From an uncultured Actinomycetes bacterium (GTDB taxonomy: Bacteria; Actinomycetota; Acidimicrobiia; Acidimicrobiales; Microtrichaceae): DNA of 5,841 nucleotides. The notes beneath the pieces are model-generated. The model saw only the letters and a list, made by a program, of their open reading frames with translations, was not told the DNA's origin and made no database searches. Below are positions 1 through 5,841 of the stretch, piece after piece. The stretch is from positions 1-5,841 of the forward strand of contig CAJANQ010000184.1 in the NCBI GenBank assembly GCA_903941145.1. The letters run 5' to 3'. The position numbers and the translations under genes were made by a program. How positions within the stretch are numbered: position 1 is the first letter of the stretch; each line of letters opens with the position of its first letter.

Positions 1-1784
1 GTCCACGACGGCCGCAGCAGGTACCGGTAGCCGGTGCCCTCGTCGAGCGGGAACACCTGGTGGGTCCACGCCGACTCCTCCCACGCCGCGACCAGCTCGT
101 CGAGCCGCTGGGGCTCGGACTCGGCCAGGTCGTGCAGCTGCGTGGGGTCGGCGGCCGCGTCGTAGAGCTCCCAGCGGTCCTCGGAGTACGGCGTGCGCTC
201 CTCGTGGCGCGTCACGGCCTCCCAGCCGTCGCGGCGGAACGCCCGGTGCCCCTCGTTCTCGACCATCAGGTCCATGGTCCGGCCCGGCGCGGCAGGGTCC
301 GAGAGCGTGCTGGCCACGCTCTCGCCGTCGAGCGGCAGGACGGGGTTCCCGCGCCACTCGGCCGGCCGTTCGACGCCGGCGAGCTCCAAGAACGTCGGCA
401 CCAGGTCGGTGACGTGCACGAACTGGTCGCGCAGCGCACCGCCGACGGCACCGCCGTCCGGCCAGCTGACCACGAACGGCACCGAGTGGCCGCCGCGGTG
501 GGCGTTGATCTTGTAGAGGCGGAACGGGGTGTTGGACACCATCGCCCACCCGCGCGGGTAGTGCGGCAGGGTGGTCGGCCCACCGATCTGCTCGAGCCGG
601 GCGAAGTCCTCCTCGAACGGCTCGGGCACACCCTTGCGGCCGAAGTGCAGCGACCGGAAGTAGGCGCTGGTGCCCTCGGCCTCGCCCTCGCGGGAACCGC
701 CGTTGTCGGACGTGAAGATGAAGAGGGTGTTGTCCCACTCCCCCAGCTCCTCGAGCGCGGTGCGGAGGCGGCCGATGCCGGTGTCGATCCGCTCGACCAT
801 GGCCGCGTACACGGCCATGTAGCGGGCGAACAGCGTCTTGCGGTCGTCGTCGAGGTCGTCCCAGGGCAGGACCTCCTCGCCGGGCTCGTGGTTGCGCGGG
901 GCCAGCTCGGCGTGCTCCGGCACCACGCCGAGCCGCAGCTGCTCGTCGTAACGGCGCTGGCGGACGGCGTCCCAGCCCTCGTGGTAGCGGTCCTTGTGCC
1001 GCTCGACGTCCTCGGCCCGGGCCTGCAGCGGTGCGTGGACCGCGGCCTGGGCGAAGTAGAGGAAGAACGGCTTCGACGGGTTGGACGCCTTGCACTCGCG
1101 GACCATCGAGATGGCCCTGTCGGTGAAGTCGTCGGTCACGTAGTAGTCGTCGGGGTACTGGTCCACCGGCACCGCGTGGTTGTCCTCCATCAGCCGGTGC
1201 GGGTGGTGGAAGTTCGTGAACGCGTCGAGGAACCCGTAGTAGCGGTCGAACCCCTTCTGCAGGGGCCACGAGGAGCGGTCGCCGGCGTCGTTGACCTGGC
1301 TGTCCTTGGTCAGGTGCCACTTGCCGACCATGAGCGTCTGGTAGCCGACCGACCGCAGGAGCTCCGGCAGGGTCGGCGTCAGCGGCGTCAGCTCCATCGA
1401 GTAGCCCGGGAAGCCCGGGTCCGAGTGCGCCACGTGGCCGATGCCGGCCCGGTGCGGCTCGATGCCGGTCATGAGCGCGGCCCGCGTCGGCGAGCACATC
1501 GGCGTGGCGTGGTAGTCGGTGTACCGGAGCCCCTCGCCGGCGATCCGGTCCAGGTTCGGCGTCGGGATCTCCGAGCCGTAGCAGCCGAGGTCCGAGTACC
1601 CCAGGTCGTCGCACATGATCACGACGATGTTCGGGGCGCCCTCCTTGGGCTGCGGCCGCTCGGGCCACCACGGCTCAGAGGTGGCGAACACGCGGCCGAC
1701 CTTGCCGCCGTGGCCTGAGTACGGCGCCAGCGGGTCGTCGTGGTCGACCACCGGGAACCCGGGGTCCTGCGGCTCGGCGCTCAC
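1..1784 (-). CDS. Type I arylsulfatase (AtsA-like), 3' end beyond the window
   Basis: This gene encodes a formylglycine-dependent sulfatase (sulfatase family PF00884) that hydrolyses sulfate esters. I translated 594 codons with no stop, so the C-terminus lies outside the window. Visible active-site residues are the metal-binding pair D59-D60 in CDDLGYSD, the CSPTR motif with C97 (the residue converted to formylglycine) and R101, GKWH with K155 and H157, H250 in VHAPL, D360-N361 in TSDNGG, and K425 in RLYKINAHRGG. Their order and spacing match Pseudomonas AtsA, with an N-terminal extension of about 46 residues. The N-terminus (MSAEPQDPGF) is polar and has no signal peptide, so a cytoplasmic location is inferred. 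The GTG start overlaps the dehydrogenase stop by 4 nt and has an AAGGGG element 8 nt upstream. The visible length already exceeds AtsA (about 536 aa), so a C-terminal extension is likely. No formylglycine-generating enzyme lies in the window. The natural substrate is unknown. Confidence 0.93.
   Translation of the reverse strand, partial: MSAEPQDPGFPVVDHDDPLAPYSGHGGKVGRVFATSEPWWPERPQPKEGAPNIVVIMCDDLGYSDLGCYGSEIPTPNLDRIAGEGLRYTDYHATPMCSPTRAALMTGIEPHRAGIGHVAHSDPGFPGYSMELTPLTPTLPELLRSVGYQTLMVGKWHLTKDSQVNDAGDRSSWPLQKGFDRYYGFLDAFTNFHHPHRLMEDNHAVPVDQYPDDYYVTDDFTDRAISMVRECKASNPSKPFFLYFAQAAVHAPLQARAEDVERHKDRYHEGWDAVRQRRYDEQLRLGVVPEHAELAPRNHEPGEEVLPWDDLDDDRKTLFARYMAVYAAMVERIDTGIGRLRTALEELGEWDNTLFIFTSDNGGSREGEAEGTSAYFRSLHFGRKGVPEPFEEDFARLEQIGGPTTLPHYPRGWAMVSNTPFRLYKINAHRGGHSVPFVVSWPDGGAVGGALRDQFVHVTDLVPTFLELAGVERPAEWRGNPVLPLDGESVASTLSDPAAPGRTMDLMVENEGHRAFRRDGWEAVTRHEERTPYSEDRWELYDAAADPTQLHDLAESEPQRLDELVAAWEESAWTHQVFPLDEGTGYRYLLRPSW
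1781..1784 (-). other. 4-nt stop/start overlap (GTGA) coupling dehydrogenase and sulfatase
   Basis: On the minus strand GTGA contains the GTG start of the sulfatase and the TGA stop of the dehydrogenase. Such overlaps usually mean that ribosomes ending one gene re-initiate on the next, giving linked production of the two proteins. The reading is exact at base level; the coupling itself is inferred. Confidence 0.85.
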
Positions 1785-2875
1785 TTGAGGAGCCCCTTGC
1801 CAGGCACGAGCGGGACGTCCATCGCCGTGATGATCCGGTTGGGGGCGTCGGCCACGGCGTGCAGGGCATGGACGATACGGCCGGCCGACATGGCGATGCC
1901 GCCCACGTTGCGGTCGCCGTCGGCGTCCTCGGCCGTGAGGGTGAGCGCCACGTCGGGGTCGCCGGTGACCAGCACCTGGTGGCAGCCCATCGACTGCTCC
2001 GGCGGCACGGGCCAGTCCGGTGCGCACTCGTCGTCGATGCGGGTGACGTGGTCCATGACGATCTTCTCCTCGCCCCCGACCAGTCCACGCACCTGCAGGC
2101 GGAACGCACCCTGCGTCCCCGCCTCGAAGGTGCCGATGGGCAGCTCGACGGTGCGCTCCAGGGGCCGGCGCTCGATGATCTCGTCGACCTCGTCGAGCTC
2201 GACGCCGAGCGTCTCGGCCAGCACCTTGAGGACGCCGCCCCACACCATGGTCGGCACGGTCGGCCACAACATCGGCGGGGTCTGGTCCATCGGCATCCCG
2301 AACCCGACCAGGTCCTTCACGGCGTGCGGGGCGTGGTAGGTCGCGTAGTTGAAGACCTCACGCACGACGACCTTGTCGACCGACACGCACGCACCCACCA
2401 CCACGGGGGCGAGCAGGTCGGCGCCGAACCCGGGGTCGATGCCCGAGACCCAGACCGACGCACCGCCCTCTGCGCAGGCGGCCTCGACCTCGGCCTTCAT
2501 CTCGGGCGGGGTGCTGCCCGGGTGGATGAGCGGGTAGATCGAGGTCGAGACGACGTCCGCGCCGGCACGCAGGCAGCGCAGCACGTCGGCCAGGGCGTCG
2601 TCCGGACGGGTGTCGCCCGTCGCGGTGTAGACGACGGCGTCGGGCTGCAGCGAGAGCACGGCGTCGACGTCGCGGGTCGCCAGGACCCCGGTCGGCTCGG
2701 ACAGCTCGCACAGCTCGGCGGCGTCCTTGCCCTCCTTGTCGGGGTTCGACACGACGACCCCGACCAGCTCCAGGCCCGGGTCGGCGACGACCGCCCTGAC
2801 CGACGGGCGACCGACGTTGCCGGTCCCCCACACCACGACCTTGCGCTGTTCCACCTGTGACCCCCGGGACGTCAT
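1781..2875 (-). CDS. NAD(P)-dependent dehydrogenase, DapB / 2,4-diaminopentanoate dehydrogenase-like
   Basis: This 364-residue protein has an N-terminal Rossmann fold: a beta strand (KVVVW) runs into GTGNVG at residues 17-22, the dinucleotide-binding loop. It is followed by VVSNPDKEGKDAAEL (41-55) and GVLATRDVDAVL (63-74), typical of dihydrodipicolinate-reductase-like N-domains. A GIDPGFGADLL motif (145-155) leads into a C-terminal domain of about 200 residues resembling that of 2,4-diaminopentanoate dehydrogenases. Members of this group are numerous in actinobacteria and are often loosely annotated as dihydrodipicolinate reductase. True DapB is shorter (about 250-270 aa), so a role in lysine synthesis is unlikely. 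The substrate cannot be read from the sequence. The ATG at 2875 gives seven extra residues. A GTG at 2854 (V8) has a better ribosome binding site and would place the Rossmann strand at the usual position near the N-terminus. The gene lies 38 nt after the DoxX gene, and its TGA overlaps the sulfatase start. It is probably soluble and cytoplasmic. Confidence 0.88.
   Translation of the reverse strand: MTSRGSQVEQRKVVVWGTGNVGRPSVRAVVADPGLELVGVVVSNPDKEGKDAAELCELSEPTGVLATRDVDAVLSLQPDAVVYTATGDTRPDDALADVLRCLRAGADVVSTSIYPLIHPGSTPPEMKAEVEAACAEGGASVWVSGIDPGFGADLLAPVVVGACVSVDKVVVREVFNYATYHAPHAVKDLVGFGMPMDQTPPMLWPTVPTMVWGGVLKVLAETLGVELDEVDEIIERRPLERTVELPIGTFEAGTQGAFRLQVRGLVGGEEKIVMDHVTRIDDECAPDWPVPPEQSMGCHQVLVTGDPDVALTLTAEDADGDRNVGGIAMSAGRIVHALHAVADAPNRIITAMDVPLVPGKGLLK
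1793..1798 (-). promoter_or_regulatory. Ribosome binding site for the sulfatase
   Basis: The minus strand reads AAGGGG, 8 nt before the GTG start at 1784, inside the last codons of the dehydrogenase. It is a partial match to the Shine-Dalgarno consensus at suitable spacing and supports choosing this GTG. Confidence 0.5.
2861..2865 (-). promoter_or_regulatory. Possible ribosome binding site for an alternative dehydrogenase start (GTG 2854)
   Basis: The minus strand reads GGGGG, 6 nt before a GTG codon at 2854 in the dehydrogenase frame. The ATG at 2875 has only a weak AGG about 8 nt upstream (2884-2886). The protein may therefore begin at V8, as VEQRKVVVWGTG, which resembles the short N-termini usual in this family. 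Confidence 0.35.
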
Positions 2876-2913
2876 GGGCGCAACCTACGACGGCCGCCCG
2901 ACCGGGGCCACCG

Positions 2914-3366
2914 CTAGCGGGTCAGGCGCCAGGCGTCGCGCAGCATCGGGAGCTGCAGCGGCAGCCGGGCCCATGCGACCCAGGCCGGACCGGGCACCTG
3001 GGCCTGCCCACGGGACGCGTCGACCGCCATCTGGATGTTCGCCGGGTAGACGGCGGCGACCGTCGCCAGGCCGAGCCAGCCGCCGACCTTCCGGGTCGCC
3101 GGCACCGCCACCAGCACCCCGGTCGTGATCTCGGCCACACCGGACCACACGACCGCCTGCTCCCGCCACGGGAACCATCGCGGCACGATCTTGCGGAACG
3201 GGCCGGGCACGACAAAGTGCAGCACCCCGACGACCAGCATCATCCCGGCGAACCGCAGGCGGGCGCGGTCCTCGGCAGGGGTCGCCGCCGGGTCGCGGAA
3301 CTTCGACAGGACGCCGCGGCCGCTGGGCCGGGAGTCGAGGAGTGAGGTGTCAGGGCAGCTGGTCAT
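2914..3366 (-). CDS. DoxX-like small integral membrane protein
   Basis: This 150-residue protein has about four hydrophobic segments, near residues 37-54, 70-90, 93-113 and 126-142. The pattern fits the DoxX-like family: RFAGMMLVVGVLHFVVP in the first helix, a short loop rich in basic and aromatic residues (FRKIVPRWFPW), a second helix starting around WSGVAEITTG, YPANI at the end of the third, and ARLPLQLPMLRDAWR at the C-terminus. DoxX-like proteins are inner-membrane proteins. Some have been linked to redox or thiol stress, but most have no defined activity, so none is assigned here. The polar N-terminal stretch of about 35 residues is long for the family. No later start codon avoids cutting into the first helix, and the ATG at 3366 has a good GGAG site, so I kept it. 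The gene lies 58 nt downstream of the LysRS-LPG synthase fusion and 38 nt upstream of the dehydrogenase on the same strand. Confidence 0.85.
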   Translation of the reverse strand: MTSCPDTSLLDSRPSGRGVLSKFRDPAATPAEDRARLRFAGMMLVVGVLHFVVPGPFRKIVPRWFPWREQAVVWSGVAEITTGVLVAVPATRKVGGWLGLATVAAVYPANIQMAVDASRGQAQVPGPAWVAWARLPLQLPMLRDAWRLTR

Positions 3367-3372
3367 GGGTGG

Positions 3373-3376
3373 CTCC
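3373..3376 (-). promoter_or_regulatory. Ribosome binding site for the DoxX-like gene
   Basis: The minus strand reads GGAG (within ACGGAG), 6 nt before the ATG at 3366. This is the clearest Shine-Dalgarno match in the window and supports the long N-terminus chosen for the DoxX-like protein. Confidence 0.6.
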
Positions 3377-3424
3377 GTTCTTCCCGGGAGCGTACGCCCG
3401 ACCGCTGCGGACGACCGGACGGGG

Positions 3425-5841
3425 TCAGGACGGGGCGTCGTCGGCGGAGCGGGGCCCGGACAGGAACCGGCCGACCAGGCTGCTGGTCACCAGGCCCTCG
3501 AGCCAGGCGTAGCGGAGCCCCACCTTGGGGATGTCGGCCGGGTCGGCGTACATCACGGCACGTGGGAGCCAGACCGGCTGGAACTTCTCGTTGAACTCGC
3601 GGAGCGACCGGATCTGGAAGTACGGGTTGAACCGGTCCACGACGACCCGGATGAACTTCTCGAACCAGGTGAACGCGACGTCGTCGTCGAACAGCCGGCC
3701 GAACGCCGAGAAGTTGAGCGACAGCCGGCGCACGCCCCGCTCCTGCAGCAGCGTCGCCACGTTGGCCACCAGGTACTCGGTGAGCCCGTTCGCCGAGTCG
3801 GGCCGTCGACGCATGAGGTCGAGCGTGTAGCCCTGGCCGTAGGGACCGTCGGGGTCGCCGGTCGGGACGAGGCGCAAGAACCCCACGGGCCGACCGGTCG
3901 CAGCCTCGTCGTCGCCGACCTCCCAGGCCACGGCCAGGAGACGGTGCGGGTCGGTGGTCCCGACGTCGGTGCCGAGCGCCATCGTGTAGCCCCGCTCGAC
4001 GTCGCCCTTCCGCCACTCGAGCGAGATCTCGTTGAGCTGGCGGGCCAGCTCCGGGGTCGCGCCGGCCTCGCTCAGCACCTCGAAGCGGTGGGTGCGGTCC
4101 ACGCGGCGCACGGCCTGACGCACCGGTGCCATCCCGTCGGCGTCGAGCGAGAACGAGCGGCAGTCCAGGATGGCCTCGTCGCCCAGGTAGAACGAACGGA
4201 ACCCCCGCTCGGTGTAGAGCGGCGCGTCGACCTCGCGCACCGCCAGGAACGCCGGCTGCCACCCGTGGCGCCGGCAGTGCTCGATGAACTCGTCGACCAC
4301 CAGCGGGACCGACGCCTCGTCACCCACCGGGTCGCCGCCGACCATGGCGTAGCCCCCCAGGTACGCGTAGCTGACCATGGCCTTCCCGTCGGACGAGAAG
4401 AAGTAGCTGCGGTCCTCCCGCATGGCGAACGGGGCAAGGGTGTCCCAGCCCTCCCTTGCCACCAGCTCCGCGGCACGGACGCGTCCCTCGCCGATGCGGC
4501 CGCGGACGGCGGGCCGGAGCAGCTGCCACAGCAGGAGCAGCAGCCCGATGACGCCGAGCAGCACGAGCGACGCGGGGAACCAGGTCCCGAACCGCCCCGG
4601 GTAGGTGTACGGCCCGGCGACGCCGACCAGTCCGACGGTGACGGCCCAGAGCGAACGCCCCACCGAGAACGACGGCTCGAGCTGACTGCGCTCCGCCCAC
4701 AGCGCCAGCAGGCCGTAGCCGTAGACGAACAACAGGTACCGCGGCGCCGCCCGGACGATGCCGAGCACCGAGGGCGGGTCCTCCAGACCAGTGAACTCGC
4801 GTCGGGTCAGGGCCAGGATCACGATCATCACGACCGAGGTGATGAGCGCGACCAGCTCGCCGCCACGGCCGAGGCTCACGCCGGCCGACAGCACGAAGAT
4901 CGCGAGCGCCAGGTTCCAGGCGCGGCGTTTGCCGCGCAGGAGCTGGGCACTGAGCAGCACCATGATCAGGCCGATGCCGACGGCGAGCACGTTGTCGCCC
5001 ACCAGGCCTGGGAGCGGCGACAGCAGGTCCTCCAGCGGGAACGTCCGAACGCCCAGCTGGGGGATGCCGCTCAGCATGGTGAGCACGCCCACGATGCTCG
5101 TCAGGAGGGCGACGACGCGGACGAGCCCGCTGAGCCGGACCGCGGCGACCTGCGCGCCGGGCTCGGTGGCGGTCGGCAGCGGGGCGAGCGGCACGATGGC
5201 GGCGCGGTCGAGCGTCGCGCGGCCCGAGGTGGGCCGGAGGGTCGGGAACAGCACGACGTCGCGGATGGACTCGGCCCCGGTCACCAGCATCACGAGCCGG
5301 TCGATACCGATGCCGAGACCGCCCGTCGGAGGCAGACCGACCTCGAGGGCGCGCAGGTAGTCCTCGTCGACGGTGCCGGCCTCGGCGTCACCGGCCTCGC
5401 GCTTCTTCTGCTCGGCCTCGAACCGCGCCCGCTGGTCGACCGGGTCGTTGAGCTCGCTGTAGGCGTTGGCCAGCTCGATCCCGCCGACGATGACCTCGAA
5501 CCGCTCGGTGAGCGTCGGGTCGTCACGGTGCCGGCGGGCCAGGGGCGAGGTCTCGACCGGGTGGTCCATGACGATCGTGGGCGCGACGAGTGTGTGCTCC
5601 GCCACCGCCTCGAACGCCTCGGCCAGGCATCGACCGCTCCCCCACGACGGGTCGGCCGTCACGCCCAGCCGCCCGAGCGCGGCCCGTGCGTGCTCGACGG
5701 GCATCGACGCGTCGAGCCGCTCGCCGGAGCACTCCTCGACCAGGTCGGCCATCGTGACGCGGCGCCACGGCTCGGCCAGGTCGACCAGTGTGCCGCCGAC
5801 GCCGACCACCGTCGTGCCGTTGGCGGCCCGGGCCGCGGCGA
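3425..5841 (-). CDS. lysX: Lysyl-tRNA synthetase / lysylphosphatidylglycerol synthase fusion (LysX-like, reversed domain order), 5' end beyond the window
   Basis: The open frame enters from the right edge and ends at TGA 3425-3427. Residues are numbered from the in-frame GTG codon at 5809, which is internal. Residues 1-193 are the C-terminal part of a class II LysRS: SPLARR (88-93), IELANAYSELNDP (111-123) and motif 3, GLGIGIDR (164-171), ending at VVLFPTLRP. The anticodon-binding domain and motifs 1 and 2 must lie upstream. After a proline/alanine-rich linker (194-223) come about seven membrane segments (224-431). A DUF2156 aminoacyl transferase domain follows (about 436-775), with DEAIL (544-548), LDLMRRRPDSANG (663-675), SLNFSAF (697-703) and KFQPVWLPR (742-750). 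The protein should charge tRNA with lysine and transfer the lysine to phosphatidylglycerol at the membrane, making the surface less negative. Mycobacterial LysX has the synthase first and LysRS last. No stop or plausible internal start separates the domains. Lipid product and amino-acid specificity are inferred from the family. Confidence 0.93.
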   Translation of the reverse strand, partial: AAARAANGTTVVGVGGTLVDLAEPWRRVTMADLVEECSGERLDASMPVEHARAALGRLGVTADPSWGSGRCLAEAFEAVAEHTLVAPTIVMDHPVETSPLARRHRDDPTLTERFEVIVGGIELANAYSELNDPVDQRARFEAEQKKREAGDAEAGTVDEDYLRALEVGLPPTGGLGIGIDRLVMLVTGAESIRDVVLFPTLRPTSGRATLDRAAIVPLAPLPTATEPGAQVAAVRLSGLVRVVALLTSIVGVLTMLSGIPQLGVRTFPLEDLLSPLPGLVGDNVLAVGIGLIMVLLSAQLLRGKRRAWNLALAIFVLSAGVSLGRGGELVALITSVVMIVILALTRREFTGLEDPPSVLGIVRAAPRYLLFVYGYGLLALWAERSQLEPSFSVGRSLWAVTVGLVGVAGPYTYPGRFGTWFPASLVLLGVIGLLLLLWQLLRPAVRGRIGEGRVRAAELVAREGWDTLAPFAMREDRSYFFSSDGKAMVSYAYLGGYAMVGGDPVGDEASVPLVVDEFIEHCRRHGWQPAFLAVREVDAPLYTERGFRSFYLGDEAILDCRSFSLDADGMAPVRQAVRRVDRTHRFEVLSEAGATPELARQLNEISLEWRKGDVERGYTMALGTDVGTTDPHRLLAVAWEVGDDEAATGRPVGFLRLVPTGDPDGPYGQGYTLDLMRRRPDSANGLTEYLVANVATLLQERGVRRLSLNFSAFGRLFDDDVAFTWFEKFIRVVVDRFNPYFQIRSLREFNEKFQPVWLPRAVMYADPADIPKVGLRYAWLEGLVTSSLVGRFLSGPRSADDAPS

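Noticed and set aside
60..1718. Plus-strand open frame of 552 codons opposite the sulfatase
   Set aside because: Its translation is dominated by V, R, L, G and A with no recognisable domain. The minus strand of the same region encodes a sulfatase with every catalytic motif in place. Long antisense frames are expected in DNA this rich in GC.
1859..2860. Plus-strand open frame of 333 codons opposite the dehydrogenase
   Set aside because: The product is rich in H, R, D and G with no recognisable fold, and it mirrors the dehydrogenase codons. It is an antisense shadow.
2911..2920. Perfect 10-bp palindrome CCGCTAGCGG over the stop codon of the DoxX-like gene
   Set aside because: With no loop, no longer stem and no following T run, it is too short for a terminator. 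A 10-bp palindrome is not surprising in such GC-rich DNA.
3367..3424. Possible terminator or promoter between the fusion gene and the DoxX-like gene
   Set aside because: It contains only short palindromes (CGTACG, CCCGGG), with no stable stem followed by T residues and no recognisable -35/-10 pair. Only the GGAG ribosome binding site is supported.
3363..4262. Minus-strand open frame of 299 codons overlapping the LPG synthase domain
   Set aside because: It is a frame-shifted reading of the fusion gene, rich in A, R, G and P with no domain. The fusion frame carries the conserved motifs throughout this stretch.
4758..5360. Plus-strand open frame of 200 codons opposite the LysRS/membrane junction
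   Set aside because: It is Ser/Thr/Arg-rich low-complexity sequence typical of an antisense reading. The opposite strand encodes motif 3 and hydrophobic helices.
5809..5809. GTG at 5809 as the true start of the LysRS fusion
   Set aside because: The frame stays open to the window edge, and the sequence aligns to the middle of LysRS. The OB-fold and motifs 1 and 2 must lie further upstream, so this is an internal valine codon.

Overview
The window is very GC-rich (about 70% by eye) and densely coding. All credible genes lie on the minus strand. GTG as well as ATG starts, GC-rich third positions, and a lysyl-tRNA synthetase joined to a lysylphosphatidylglycerol (LPG) synthase all point to an actinobacterium (Actinomycetota). 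I cannot name the genus. An Acidimicrobiia-type or mycobacterium-related environmental lineage is a guess.

Reading in the direction of transcription, from right to left: (1) 5841-3425 is the 3' part of a large fusion gene. It encodes the C-terminal half of a class II lysyl-tRNA synthetase (LysRS), then about seven membrane segments, then a complete DUF2156-type LPG synthase domain. These are the parts of mycobacterial LysX, but in the opposite order. (2) 3366-2914 encodes a small DoxX-like membrane protein. (3) 2875-1781 encodes an NAD(P)-dependent dehydrogenase of the DapB / 2,4-diaminopentanoate dehydrogenase-like group. (4) 1784-1 encodes a type I arylsulfatase with an intact formylglycine motif, cut by the left edge of the window before its stop codon.

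The gaps between genes are 58 nt, 38 nt and a 4-nt overlap, with no convincing terminator or promoter, so the four genes could form one transcript. The dehydrogenase and sulfatase are almost certainly translationally coupled. The first gene has a clear role: it charges tRNA with lysine and uses Lys-tRNA to add lysine to membrane phosphatidylglycerol. DoxX is also a membrane protein. No shared pathway with the dehydrogenase and sulfatase can be read from the sequence; they may act together on an unidentified sulfated or amino-bearing substrate.

No RNA genes, CRISPR arrays, insertion sequences or long repeats were seen. The long plus-strand open frames opposite the sulfatase and dehydrogenase are antisense artefacts of high GC. 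The main observation is the reversed domain order of the LysX-like protein.
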